Below, in pieces: positions 1 through 12,165 of a stretch of 64,000 nt of DNA. How positions within the stretch are numbered: the stretch's first letter is position 1; every line of letters starts with the position of its first letter. A model generated the notes under the pieces. That model ran no database searches. It was not told where the DNA came from and worked only from the letters and a program-made list of their open reading frames with translations. This DNA is from Laccaria trichodermophora (taxonomy: Eukaryota > Basidiomycota > Agaricomycetes > Agaricales > Hydnangiaceae), in NCBI GenBank assembly GCA_018417955.1, contig JACTVC010000024.1, forward strand, positions 372,001 through 436,000, given 5' to 3'. The position numbers and the translations under genes were made by a program.

Positions 1-303
1 ATGTCATACCATACCATACTGCAATGTCATACCATGCCATGGTATTCTAATGTCATACCATACCATGGTATTCCAATGTCATGCCATACCATGGTATTCC
101 AATGTCATACCATACCATGGTATTGCAATATCATACCATACCATGGTATTCCAATGTCATACCATACCATGGTATTCCAATGTCATACCATACCATGGTA
201 TTGCAATATCATACCATACCATAGCCATACCATACCATGGCAGTGTCATGCAAGAACTTTCATACCACATGGAATGGTATCCCAGTGTCATGCCACACTC
301 TTG
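1..303. repeat. TACCATACCATGGTAT tandem array
   Basis: A degenerate tandem array runs from the first base. Its core is CATACCATACCATGGTATT followed by CCAATGT or GCAATAT, with a period of about 26 bases. It reads open in more than one frame only because the unit lacks stop codons, so it is not a gene. The same core builds the arms of the palindrome at 1687-7765 and the element end at 63449, so this may be a detached piece of that family. The following 200 bases (304-506) hold nothing I recognise beyond the 3' flank of the next gene. Confidence 0.85.
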
Positions 304-506
304 GTACACATCTAACTTAAACACTCCCACCAACTAGATATCCAATCAAAATTGTACCAGTCTGCAATGATATGAACTAACTACTAACAGTACTTATCAT
401 TTCCTACTAGCCAGCTAATACAATTTTATTGTTATTTCAAAACATAACAAAGCCTCAAATTGTACCAGCCCATTGAACCTTCATTCCAACCTTTTTTCCA
501 CCAAAC

Positions 507-1693
507 CTACCTATAATACTTCTGCCTTGACCTCTTTCGAGATGTTCCAACATCCAAGATATCTTTTTCATCATCCTCCAGATCCTCCCACAAATCCTCA
601 CTCTCCCATCTCCCAAAGGCCAGCCCATTATCTGATACCCTGAATGCATCTGACACTGCCATTGATTCTGTCTCTTCAATAACATTGTTGTTGTCCACTT
701 CTTCAACATTATATGTGCAATTCAACTGTTCATCATCACTTCCCTCTTCATCAACATTTTCTTGTGACAAATCCTTCAATGCAGTCTCCATATCCTTGAT
801 ATCAGGTCCCCATCCTTTCAGCATTGGATATGTGCCAGGAATCAAAGACACCTGTTCCCTCCACTGTGCACACAAACTCAAATGTCTTGACTTTCTGATA
901 ACCAACTGATGCTCAATGTCTTCATCCTCTGTAACAAATAACAGTACAGTTAGAGACACCCTAAAAACAAATAAAAACATGCTTACCACATATAAGAATG
1001 GCCATATTGATAGCTTCCCACTCCTCCCTTGACCACTCCTGCAAGGCTGTTCGCTCTCGTTTGATTCTAGCCATCTCTTCAGCACATCTTTTGGCTATCA
1101 GCATTGCTTTGATTCCTTCACGAATATTCTCATTCCCAAGCCAGCCAGGTATAACCTCACTTTCATGCTCATCTAATCCAACATCCTGCCAGATGTCATC
1201 ATCCACATCCAGAGCAAATAAATGCTCTCGATTTATTGGCACAGGGGCTATAGAATTACCAGGGGCCTTTCCCTCCTGAATTTTCTTTGTCATATCATAG
1301 CACATGTCATTGTACTTCTTTGCCAATCTAGCAATTGTTGGTTGCTGCCTATTGACTTGTTTCTGGACATGTGAATGTAATTTAGTCTCTATTAAAATAT
1401 AAGTCAACAAACAGCTAGTGGTCTGTGTTAGAAAAACTCCTTACCATTGGAAGTTGTTTGTCGATATGCTCTCTCTAACCTTTCCAATTCAAATTTACGA
1501 TTTCTTAAACGATCTCTGAGTCTTTGCTTAAGAGCCCTGGCATTAAGTTTCAATTGAAGAAACTTATTGCCCATCAACTTTTTCAAATCTTCCTGATCTT
1601 TCACCCCAAGCCTTTTCTTTTTTGTCTTTATATTTGCATCAATCACACCTTGCTTCTTCATGATCGCTTTACATGCAGCCAAAACATCCACTT
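507..1693 (-). pseudogene. KDZ transposase (CxC1-type), 3' part only
   Basis: This is the C-terminal third of a KDZ (Kyakuja-Dileera-Zisupton) transposase of the CxC1-associated branch. Three exons can be read: about 1445-1693, 987-1388 and 507-929, separated by 56- and 57-nt GT-AG introns. The first exon carries the conserved basic helical stretch (LQLKLNARALKQRLRDRLR, then RKFELERLERAYR). The second has the motif FALDVDDDIWQDVGLDEHE and a Glu/Arg-rich helix ending EWSREEWEAIN. The third has SLCAQWREQVSLIP and GWGPDI and ends with an acidic tail. The catalytic KDZ core and the CxC1 cluster should lie upstream (higher coordinates) but are missing, because the 6-kb palindrome begins inside the codons for VTEVD. 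Within the surviving part I see no premature stop. Identification rests on family memory, not a search. Confidence 0.8.
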
Positions 1694-1789
1694 CAGTCAC
1701 CCATTTTAGGGTACCTGTGAGGTATATGAATTCTTTGATTTAGGGGACCTCCATGGTACCCATTCCAAGGGTGGTATAAGAGCACATAC

Positions 1790-1925
1790 CAATACCATGG
1801 TACCATGGTATGGAAAACCCATACCATACCAATACCATGTTACCATACCATACCATGTCACCTCATACCATACCATGCCATACCATACCATCATACCATA
1901 CCATACCATACCATCATACCAGGGT
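1790..1925. repeat. Outer TACCAT array, left arm
   Basis: A short TACCATACCATG array near the left end of the palindrome. It is mirrored at about 7527-7662 as CATGGTATGGTA. It ends in the phrase GGTGTCTGGGGTCC, which recurs beside the related ends at 54895 and 63690. Confidence 0.8.
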
Positions 1926-2639
1926 GTCTGGGGTCCTTTTTCAAAATATATAAATTCTTTCTGCAGGCTGCAATACTGGTCCATTGGGTGCCATTTTTTG
2001 TGGAAAGCTTCTTGATGTTTTTCCCAAGATTTTAAGATACAAATGGAGGCTATATAGTCAAATCCATCCTTTGAAAATCAGTTCAAATGAGCTTAATCCC
2101 AGCTTTTTCCATGCATCAAAAGCCATTTATTGATACATATCTTTCCCAGTCCTTTCAATTACAATTAGAACAATATTCATCACAAATAAATCAATGCTGC
2201 ATCAGTATTTGAGAAACAAAGAAAAGAAAACATTTTGTGTATTGGCTATAGTCCTGGACCATGCATGATACCATGCATTGCAAAAGCATGGACTTGAGCT
2301 AAATTATTATCCAACAGCCTAGGCTGAAATATGCACTTCAACTAATCAACTACATTAAGTACCCTTCACAGATGATTCATTTCAAAAGCCTGAAATTTGG
2401 ATTCAAAAAGTCCCATGCTGTTGCTGTCAAAGAAGTATGTGTATATATTTACTATTTGAAAACTACATATGATGGAATCAAAGTATTGTTGTTCTGAGAA
2501 TTTGACCAAAGTTGTCATTATCAAAATATTTGGTCCAATCCAAAGTCTTGTCAATTGGAGAGCCAGGGGTACAGATTAAGGAAGCTCCTGTTGGCCATGG
2601 CCTCCCAAAACCATGATACTATGTTCAGCCTTATTCATA

Positions 2640-3150
2640 TCACATGTCATACCACAACCATTCATACCATACCACAACTATTCATACCAAACTATGGTAT
2701 TGCCCCCTCACCATACCATACTATGGTATTGCCATCTCACACCATACCATACTATGGTATTGCCATCTCATACCATACCATGGTATTGCCCCCTCACCAT
2801 ACCATACTATGGTATTGCCATCTCATACCATACCATGGTATTGCCCCCTCACCATACCACACCATGGTATTGCCATCTCATACCATACCATGGTATTGCA
2901 CCCTCACCATACCACACCATGGTATTGCCATCTCATACCATACCATGGTATTGCACCCTCACCATACCACACCATGGTATTGCCATCTCATACCATACCA
3001 TGGTATTGCACCCCCATACCATACCATACCATGGTATTGCACCCTCACCATACCATACCATGGTATTGCACCCCCTACCATACCATACTATACCATGGTA
3101 TTGCACCCTTATACCATACCATGGTACTCCACTCCCATACCATACCATGT
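2640..3150. repeat. Main TACCATACCATGGTATTGC array, left arm
   Basis: An array of units about 30 bases long, CCATACCATGGTATTGC followed by CCCCCTCA, CATCTCA or ACCCTCA. Two unit types alternate. The mirrored array in the right arm (about 6302-6815) is 6 bases shorter and differs in several units. The array is open in all three frames, which reflects composition rather than coding. Confidence 0.85.
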
Positions 3151-3426
3151 TGTTTGATGTTTAAGGTGCTGTTCTCAGGATCCAGTGTGAATTTCTAAAT
3201 ATGGAAGGTGTGGCTATGCTAAATGAAAAAGAAATTAATGGGATAGATGCTTAAAATATCACAGGAACCATAATCTATGCAGAGGAAGGCAGAAAACCCC
3301 CATTTCGAAGTTTGTTTACATATATTTACCAATAGCTTTAACCAAAGTAAGGCTACAAAAATTGTAGTGTCCGCTTTTTTCATTAGAAAAGAGAAGTATG
3401 ATTAGAAAACTTTGTAGTGTGCGCTT

Positions 3427-3950
3427 TGATGTGCGCACTATTTCCTAATTGGGAAAAGCGTTACACTTTTTTCTGCCACACCTGATGTCAGGCACAGTGC
3501 GCATTTAGGTCGGGAACTGTTTCCCACGCTTTTTGGGCCAGAAGAGTTAGTGGCTAGCTTAGTGTTGTCATTGTTAATGACGATGTGCGCACTATTTCCT
3601 AATTGGGCCATTTCCTAATCAGGAAAAGCGTTACACTTTTTTCTGCCACACCTGACGTCAGGCACAGTGCGCATTTAGGTCGGGAAATATTTCCCACGCT
3701 CTTTGGGCCAGAAGAGTTAGTGGCTAGCTTGGTGTTGTCATTGTTAATGACGATGTGCGCACTATTTCCTAATTGGGCCATTTCCTAATCAGGAAAAGCG
3801 TTACACTTTTTTCTGCCACACCTAATGTCAGGCACAGTGCGCATTTAGGTTGGGAACTGTTTCCCACGCTCTTTGGGCCAGAAGAGTTAGTAGGCTAGCT
3901 TAGTTTTGTCACTGTTCATGACGATGTTCGCATATTTCCCAATTAGGAAA
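3427..3950. repeat. Three 150-170-bp direct repeats, left arm
   Basis: Three consecutive direct copies begin near GATGTGCGCACTATTTCC at about 3428, 3582 and 3752. Each contains AAGCGTTACACTTTTTTCTG, GGCACAGTGCGCATTTAGG and CCAGAAGAGTTAGT. The first copy lacks a 16-base insert present in the others. They are mirrored at 5508-6031. Confidence 0.85.
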
Positions 3951-3954
3951 TTCA

Positions 3955-4510
3955 TTACATAATATCAGTTTGTAGTCTCCGCTTTTTTAGACTACAAAAG
4001 TTTGTAGTGGGCGCTTTTTTCATTACAAAAGTTTGTAGTCTTCTGCTTGTGTTCACTACAGAATTACTAGTGTGCGCTTTTTTAGACTACAAAAGTTTGT
4101 AGTGTGCGCTTTTTTCATTACAAAGGTTTGTAGTCTTTTGCTTGTGTTCACTACAAAATTACTAGTGTGCGCTTTTTTCATTACAAAAGTTTGTAGTCTT
4201 CTGCTTGGGTTCACTACAAAAGTTTGTAGTGTGCGCTTTTTTCATTACAAAGGTTTGTAGTCTTTTGCTTGTGTTCACTACAAAATTACTAGAGTGCGCT
4301 TTTTTCATTACAAAAGTTTGTAGTCTTCTGTTTGGGTTCACTACAAAATTACTACTGTGCGCTTTTTTCATTACAAAGTTTGTAGTGTGCGCTTTTTGGA
4401 CTACAAAAGTTTGTAGTGTTCGCTTTTTTCATTACAAAGGCTTGTAGTGTCCGCTTTTTTCATTATAAAAGTTTGTAGTGTCTGCTTTTTCATTACAAAA
4501 GTTTGTGGTC
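3955..4510. repeat. TTTGTAGTGTGCGCTTTTTTCATTACAA repeats, left arm
   Basis: A run of diverged units of about 30-60 bases alternating TTTGTAGT(G/C) with GCGCTTTTTTCATTACAAA. Each unit can itself fold, because ACTACAAA and TTTGTAGT are complementary. The run is mirrored at 4948-5503. Confidence 0.8.
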
Positions 4511-4670
4511 TGCTTATCTTATATATTATATTGTAGTCTCCTATTATCTATGTAGGTATGACCTGATGTTTCAGGCAAACTGACTGCAGCCAAACAGCTG
4601 GCAAATCATTCACACTTTGTACTCTCTAAGGAATTACATTCAAGACTAACTATTTGAAAGGGCAGGTAGT

Positions 4671-4787
4671 TCAGTCATGTTCTCATCATATTCAACATTC
4701 TTTCCATATATCTGGGGACTCAACTATGTCTGAACATAGCCAACCTTGACATGTCCTCTCTTTCTACTTCATCATTGGGTAGCTGCC
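4671..4787. other. Unique spacer at the palindrome centre
   Basis: 117 bases with no partner in either arm separate the two halves. The arms end at 4670 (GGGCAGGTAGT) and restart as the reverse complement at 4788. I see no gene or known motif in it. Confidence 0.85.
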
Positions 4788-7765
4788 ACTACCTGCCCTT
4801 TCCAATAGTTAGTCTTGAATGTAATTCCTTAGGGAGTACAAAGTGTGAATGATTTGCCAGCTGTTTGGCTGCAGTCAGTTTGCCTGAAACATCAGGTCAT
4901 ACCTACATAGATAATAGGAGACTACAATATAATATATAAGATAAGCAGACCACAAACTTTTGTAATGAAAAAGCAGACACTACAAACTTTTATAATGAAA
5001 AAAGCGGACACTACAAGCCTTTGTAATGAAAAAAGCGAACACTACAAACTTTTGTAGTCCAAAAAGCGCACACTACAAACTTTGTAATGAAAAAAGCGCA
5101 CAGTAGTAATTTTGTAGTGAACCCAAACAGAAGACTACAAACTTTTGTAATGAAAAAAGCGCACTCTAGTAATTTTGTAGTGAACACAAGCAAAAGACTA
5201 CAAACCTTTGTAATGAAAAAAGCGCACACTACAAACTTTTGTAGTGAACCCAAGCAGAAGACTACAAACTTTTGTAATGAAAAAAGCGCACACTAGTAAT
5301 TTTGTAGTGAACACAAGCAAAAGACTACAAACCTTTGTAATGAAAAAAGCGCACACTACAAACTTTTGTAGTCTAAAAAAGCGCACACTAGTAATTCTGT
5401 AGTGAACACAAGCAGAAGACTACAAACTTTTGTAATGAAAAAAGCGCCCACTACAAACTTTTGTAGTCTAAAAAAGCGGAGACTACAAACTGATATTATG
5501 TAATGAATTTCCTAATTGGGAAATATGCGAACATCGTCATGAACAGTGACAAAACTAAGCTAGCCTACTAACTCTTCTGGCCCAAAGAGCGTGGGAAACA
5601 GTTCCCAACCTAAATGCGCACTGTGCCTGACATTAGGTGTGGCAGAAAAAAGTGTAACGCTTTTCCTGATTAGGAAATGGCCCAATTAGGAAATAGTGCG
5701 CACATCGTCATTAACAATGACAACACCAAGCTAGCCACTAACTCTTCTGGCCCAAAGAGCGTGGGAAATATTTCCCGACCTAAATGCGCACTGTGCCTGA
5801 CGTCAGGTGTGGCAGAAAAAAGTGTAACGCTTTTCCTGATTAGGAAATGGCCCAATTAGGAAATAGTGCGCACATCGTCATTAACAATGACAACACTAAG
5901 CTAGCCACTAACTCTTCTGGCCCAAAAAGCGTGGGAAACAGTTCCCGACCTAAATGCGCACTGTGCCTGACATCAGGTGTGGCAGAAAAAAGTGTAACGC
6001 TTTTCCCAATTAGGAAATAGTGCGCACATCAAAGCGCACACTACAAAGTTTTCTAATCATACTTCTCTTTTCTAATGAAAAAAGCGGACACTACAATTTT
6101 TGTAGCCTTACTTTGGTTAAAGCTATTGGTAAATATATGTAAACAAACTTCGAAATGGGGGTTTTCTGCCTTCCTCTGCATAGATTATGGTTCCTGTGAT
6201 ATTTTAAGCATCTATCCCATTAATTTCTTTTTCATTTAGCATAGCCACACCTTCCATATTTAGAAATTCACACTGGATCCTGAGAACAGCACCTTAAACA
6301 TCAAACAACATGGTATGGTATGGGAGTGGAGTACCATGGTATGGTATAAGGGTGCAATACCATGGTATAGTATGGTATGGTAGGGGGTGCAATACCATGG
6401 TATGGTATGGTGAGGGTGCAATACCATGGTATGGTATGGTATGGGGGTGCAATACCATGGTATGGTATGAGATGGCAATACCATGGTGTGGTATGGTGAG
6501 GGTGCAATACCATGGTATGGTATGAGATGGCAATACCATGGTGTGGTATGGTGAGGGTGCAATACCATGGTATGGTATGAGATGGCAATACCATGGTGTG
6601 GTATGGTGAGGGGGCAATACCATGGTATGGTATGAGATGGCAATACCATGGTGTGGTATGGTGAGGGTGCAATACCATGGTATGGTATGAGATGGCAATA
6701 CCATGGTGTGGTATGGTGAGGGGCAATACCATGGTATGGTATGAGATGGCAATACCATAGTTTGGTATGAATAGTTGTGGTATGGTATGAATGGTTGTGG
6801 TATGACATGTGATATGAATAAGGCTGAACATAGTATCATGGTTTTGGGAGGCCATGGCCAACAGGAGCTTCCTTAATCTGTACCCCTGGCTCTCCAATTG
6901 ACAAGACTTTGGATTGGACCAAATATTTTGATAATGACAACTTTGGTCAAATTCTCAGAACAACAATACTTTGATTCCATCATATGTAGTTTTCAAATAG
7001 TAAATATATACACATACTTCTTTGACAGCAACAGCATGGGACTTTTTGAATCCAAATTTCAGGCTTTTGAAATGAATCATCTGTGAAGGGTACTTAATGT
7101 AGTTGATTAGTTGAAGTGCATATTTCAGCCTAGGCTGTTGGATAATAATTTAGCTCAAGTCCATGCTTTTGCAATGCATGGTATCATGCATGGTCCAGGA
7201 CTATAGCCAATACACAAAATGTTTTCTTTTCTTTGTTTCTCAAATACTGATGCAGCATTGATTTATTTGTGATGAATATTGTTCTAATTGTAATTGAAAG
7301 GACTGGGAAAGATATGTATCAATAAATGGCTTTTGATGCATGGAAAAAGCTGGGATTAAGCTCATTTGAACTGATTTTCAAAGGATGGATTTGACTATAT
7401 AGCCTCCATTTGTATCTTAAAATCTTGGGAAAAACATCAAGAAGCTTTCCACAAAAAATGGCACCCAATGGACCAGTATTGCAGCCTGCAGAAAGAATTT
7501 ATATATTTTGAAAAAGGACCCCAGACACCCTGGTATGATGGTATGGTATGGTATGGTATGATGGTATGGTATGGCATGGTATGGTATGAGGTGACATGGT
7601 ATGGTATGGTAACATGGTATTGGTATGGTATGGGTTTTCCATACCATGGTACCATGGTATTGGTATGTGCTCTTATACCACCCTTGGAATGGGTACCATG
7701 GAGGTCCCCTAAATCAAAGAATTCATATACCTCACAGGTACCCTAAAATGGGTGACTGAAGTGGA

Positions 7766-10700
7766 ATGCGCTCTGTATCCTGCATTGTTTGTTTGAAAGG
7801 CTTTGTACAATCAAAGCAGGTGTGTTCTCTTGCACCTGGTATTTCACCATTCTTACCAAGAACAGCAAAGGCATGTTGAGTCAAGTCATCAATAGCAATA
7901 TTAGGTTACGTTTCAAATGTAGTATTTGAAGTTGAAGCCACATCTCTAATAGGATGCTGTACAAAAGCTTGCCAAATTTGTTTTCGACTAATTTTGAATG
8001 TGTTGTGAGGGTCAATAGTTCCAAAGCTATTGTTCCAATATTGTGTATAGGTGTTTGCAGATGCATGAAATGAGTACATGCCATTCAGCAGAGCATTTGA
8101 AAAGATAGTGTCAACCCAAATATTGCTTCCAATTTGGAGGTATTTGGCAGAGTTCAGGAATGTTTCTGTCTGATTGCCTTGATTATGATGTATTTGATGG
8201 TCAGCATAATACATTGAGTGACATGTTTTACACTCTCCAGTCAATACACCAACATTCTTGTAAATTGAAGATCCTCAAATCAAAGTCACCAGAGGCATAT
8301 CACGTTGACGAGTATATACTCCAATATGTCGGGAGTTACATGAGGCAGTTTCGCACTCCATGTCAATAGGACAGATGATTTGTATGGGCTCAATAGCCTT
8401 TTGAGAAACTTTCTGCAGCTTTTTATTGAAAACACCTTGTTTGTAAGGTGTGAGTCCAAGAAACTCTGAAAATGCATCAAGCTTGAGAGCTAGTGCAGTT
8501 TCCCATGAATTTTGCACAAATTCATTTGATTGAAATAGCATTGAGAGATCTGAATCCAGTCGTTCATTTAATGCACGGCCCAGTGATTTCATCCAACTTG
8601 ATGCAATAATTTTCTTTTCATTTAGGACTTTTGGATGTTTCTGACGTGCATGTAAATTAAGCAAGTCTGGATTTTCCACTAAAGAAAAAAAGACAAGCAG
8701 AACAGTTTCCAGTGAGATTTCAGGGTTAAATGTTGTCAAAATGAATTGACTAAAAGCCTGAAATGGGATATCAGGAAATGGTGTTGTTGAGCCTGTGGCC
8801 ATTACACCAGGAACCAATGCAAACCACATAACCAGCCAGATTACAGGTGATGTAGCCAAAGTAAAGGCTTTAGAGAACATACAGCCAGAATCAAGATATT
8901 TAGAAATGCTGTTGTTGGTCCAGTGACTGATATAAGAGGCTGAAATGCAAGCCATAAAACTAGCCAGATCAAAGGTGAAATAGCCATCACATGAGGCTTA
9001 ACTAAAAATCTGAAAAAATGCATAGTAAAAAGTTAGATTCAAAAAACCCCAAACAATTGCATATGTAACTATTACATCCCAACTTACTCATCTGATTTAT
9101 CTGACTTCTTCTTCTTCTTCTTCTTCTCCTTGTCTTTCTCCGATCCCTTCAATGAGCTTTCAGCAACAGGTTCTTCAACAGCTCTAGCCTTCCCTTTCAA
9201 GGGCTTTCCACCTCTATCCATCCATTCCTTCAACATCTTGAGATTGTACTTCCCCTCTATCCCCCAAAGCTCCTCCGCAGTCTTGCTGTCAGCATCACCT
9301 TGTAGCCACTTGACCATGTCTGGAAAGTGCTGAGAAGCCCTACTGAAGATTGGTCGCCAAACATTGTTCCACTGGCTTTTCCCAATAAAAAGTTCAATAA
9401 CATGCTTCTCAGTAGGTGCTCTTTCAGGCCACTGCTTAACCTTGTGCATGGCATTAAGAGCATCAGCGACAGCAAGGTAGGCAAGAAATTGTTCTGAGAG
9501 GGACTTGGCAGTTGCTGAACGAGTAAGGTCCATGGGAATGTTAAGAATATGGAGAAGACTTGATTCATATGGACTGAAAGTAGTGCCCAAGTCCTCAGCA
9601 TCTTTTTGAGTTGGAACTGCATCAGCAGGCTCAATACTGCCAGTTTGGATATCCCCAGATGTTGATAGAGAATGTGAGCGAGAGTGAGAATGGACAGAGG
9701 AGTGGGGTGTGGCAGAACGAGAGGTAGATGGAAGAGATCCACCTTGGAGTGAACGAGCACGAGAAGGGGGAATTGAGGAAAAAGAAATTCCAGGCTCAAA
9801 AGAACTCTATAATATAATTAGAAGTTAATCTTTTGTAGTATATTGAAATAGAATATAATACCCACAACAAGAAGGTGTAGAGTTGCCTTGTCACCTGAAT
9901 TGTCAAATAAAATGGTGTCATTGATTTCAACCGCAATATCATAGAGACCTTGGGCCATCCAAAGGCCATCAAGAGCATCATAAACAAGGATACGGTTACC
10001 TAAACAGAGTTATATCACATTTAAAGCATTATACATCATGAATTACTTATGAGTAATTGGTGGCCAGCGAAGAGCTACTTCTTTAAGAACTGGTCCCAAG
10101 TTCATGTTGACAGTGACAGGAACCTTCAGACTTGGTTGCATGGTGGCAAATTCCAGTTCAACAGGATCTAGAGGTGAAACATATATCTTAACAACACCCT
10201 TGACTTTTCCTAAGACAGGAGCAATCTGAAAATCTTCATCGTCAACAGGATTGTAATGTTGACCCATAGCTCTGTTCCGCAAAATGCCTCCAGTGGCATG
10301 TGAAGAACCCTCAGGACGAGGAGGGCTTTCCATAGAGACATCTCCTGGTTCATCACCAGAAGTCAATGGAGCAGTGGTAGAAATAGGAACAGTGGTATTA
10401 GAAACAGAAAGAACAGCAGCAGGAACAGCAGCAGAAACAGCAGAAACAGTGGAAATAGCAGAACCAGTGGATGGAGTGGGAATAGCAGAAACAGCAGAAA
10501 CAGTGGGCATAGCAGGAGAAACAGCAGAAATAGCATGAATATCAGCAATGGCAGGAACAAGAGTAGCAGGGATAGCCTGAACATCAGGGACAACAGGAAC
10601 AGAAGAAGCAGCAGAACTGGAAGGGATGGAGGAAGCAGCAGGGGCAGCAGAAACAGCAGCACGTGCAGGTGGTGCAACTGAAATACCTCTTTGGGTTAAA

Positions 10701-11260
10701 AGTTTCATAGTGCTTTAAATATTTCAGTATGTAAGATTTAAATAAAGCAATAAAACTCACTGAGTCTGCTTTTTGACCTGCTTGGCTTCTTCAGCTGCCA
10801 CTTCTGCATTTTTCTGGGCACTGGTTTTGCGCCCCTTTTTGCTAAAAATTCATGTCAGAGAATGTCAAAGTAAATGTGATTAATTTTGTACCCTTTTTTC
10901 CCCCCCCTTGTTCAGGATGACATCCTTCCCCCTCTTTCCCCCATGTCTGGGCTTATCAACAACCACCTCATCCTCCAGCTCAGCCAAAGCTTCCTCCTCC
11001 TCCTCCTCCTCCCCCTGACCCTCCCCTTGACCCTCCTCCTGCTCCTCCTCCTCCTCCTCCTCCTGCTCCTCCCCCTCCTTCCCCTCCTTTTGACCCTCTC
11101 CCTCCTGCCCCTCCTCTCCCTGATCTTTCTTAGATGCCTTGTTGGAATCAGACCTCAACCTCTTCTTAGGAGTCTGGTCAGCAGCAGAAGCCTGCCTCTT
11201 CCTGGATCTAGAGGTGGAAGCAACAGAGGTTGATTTGGTAGTAGCTCTGGTGGTTGGCAT
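7766..11260 (-). pseudogene. KDZ-associated CxC5/CxC6 transposase, copy 1 (3' truncated)
   Basis: This is one multi-exon gene, read from ATG at 11260 (MPTTRATTKST). Exon 1 is basic then strongly Glu-rich. Exon 2 (about 10845-10762) is a Lys/Ala helix. The next exon begins RGISVAPP, has an Ala/Val/Pro-rich stretch and then a conserved block (ATGGILRNRAMGQ). A further exon holds YDALDGLWMAQGLYDI. The exon ending near 9070 has FIGKSQWNNVWRPIFSRA and DMVKWLQGD and ends in a Lys tail whose apparent stop lies inside a GTAAGT donor. Splicing to about 9015 keeps frame and leads into hydrophobic segments, then PFPDIPFQAFSQF, the CxC5 cluster (CPIDMECETASC and GECKTCHSMYYADHQ) and WQAFVQHPIRDVAS. The gene is cut at 7766 by the palindrome; CxC6 and the catalytic part are missing. 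Exon 11-323 upstream is followed by about 165 featureless bases (11324-11489). Confidence 0.78.
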
Positions 11261-11489
11261 AGTGAGACAGTGAGCAGTGGTGGTGGTTACAGAACAAGGA
11301 GCAATTTGCCTTAGATGAGCCAAAGAAGCCAGATATGGGAATGCTTACAAACACTTCACAAGTTTACTCACTCAAAAATTCATAAGTCCGAAAATTCATA
11401 TCTTCTGAAATTTCAACCTAAGTATACATGCTGGCAATAACACACTACCTATGAAATCTCAATGAAAGGTAATGATAACAAATTGCACA

Positions 11490-12165
11490 TCTACTATGAG
11501 GTGGGGGGGCAATGACAACGGGAGCAGCTGTAAACGAGGTTAATGAGGTGGTGGCCGTAAACGAGGGTTAACGAGGTGGGGGGGGGGGGCAATGACAATA
11601 TAACGAGGGGGGGGGCAATGACAATGGGAGCAGCTGTAAAAGAAGATAACGAGGGGGCAGCAATGACAACAGGAGCAGCTGTAAACGAGAGTTAACAAGG
11701 TGGGGGGGGGGGGGGCAATGCCAACAGGAGAAGCTGTAAACGACGATAACGAGGGGGGCAATGAAAACGGGAGCAGCTGTAAACAAGGTTAAACAAGGCG
11801 GGGGCAATGACAACGGGAACAGCTGTAGACGAGGTTAACAAGGTGGGGGGGCAATGACAACGGGAGCGGCTGTAAAGAGGTGGGGGGGCAATGATGATGG
11901 GAGCAGCTGTAACAAGGTTAACGAGGTGGGAGGGCAATGACGACAGGAGCAGCTGTAAACGAGGTTAACGAGGTGGAGGGGTGCAATGACAACGGGAGCA
12001 GCTGTAACAAGGTTAACGAGGTGGGGGGGCAATGACGACGGGAGCAGCTGTAAAGAGGTGGGGAGGCAATGACGACGGGAGCAGCTGTAACGAGGTTAAC
12101 GAGGTGGGGGGGCAATGACGACGGGAGCGGCTGTAAACGAGGTTAACGAGGTGGGGGGGTGCAAT
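11490..12165. repeat. G-rich minisatellite of about 47 bp units
   Basis: About a dozen tandem units of GAGGTTAACGAGGTGGGGGG, then CAATGACGACGGGAGCAGCT and GTAAAC, with units shortened by loss of the GAGGTTAAC part. Runs of 7-14 G occur on the plus strand. All frames are open, which is a composition artefact. It abuts the CpG-rich interior of the next element and may be an expansion of that element's interior. Confidence 0.85.

Larger units (their letters stand above)
1687..7765. mobile_element. Giant 6.1-kb palindrome (fold-back element)
   Basis: Two arms of about 3 kb are near-perfect reverse complements. Coordinates pair to a constant sum of 9452 in the outer arms and 9458 in the inner arms; the 6-base difference lies in the central TACCAT arrays. 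The arms meet at a unique spacer, 4671-4787. The terminal repeat proper begins CAGTCACCCATTTTAGGGTACC at 1694 and ends with its complement at 7758. Seven further inverted bases (CCACTT plus one) continue into the flanks. The two sides carry different truncated KDZ genes, and no direct target duplication is visible. There is no coding potential beyond repeat-derived open frames. A related end at 63449 precedes a pogo-like transposase, so this may be an inverted-duplication derivative of that family (inference). Confidence 0.9.

Noticed and set aside
2555..3164. Three 180-200-codon frames rich in Tyr/His/Pro
   Set aside because: All three frames of the same TACCAT tandem array are open, and the mirrored array in the other arm does the same; no gene.
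1687..7765. Assembly artefact from a fold-back read
   Set aside because: The arms differ at several positions and by a 6-bp change in the array, and the two flanks carry different genes; a simple mirror artefact would give identical arms with one flank. Not fully excluded without reads.
10363..10677. Leu/Phe-rich hydrophobic frame
   Set aside because: Out-of-frame shadow of the Ala/Val/Pro-rich exon of the CxC5/CxC6 copy 1 gene.
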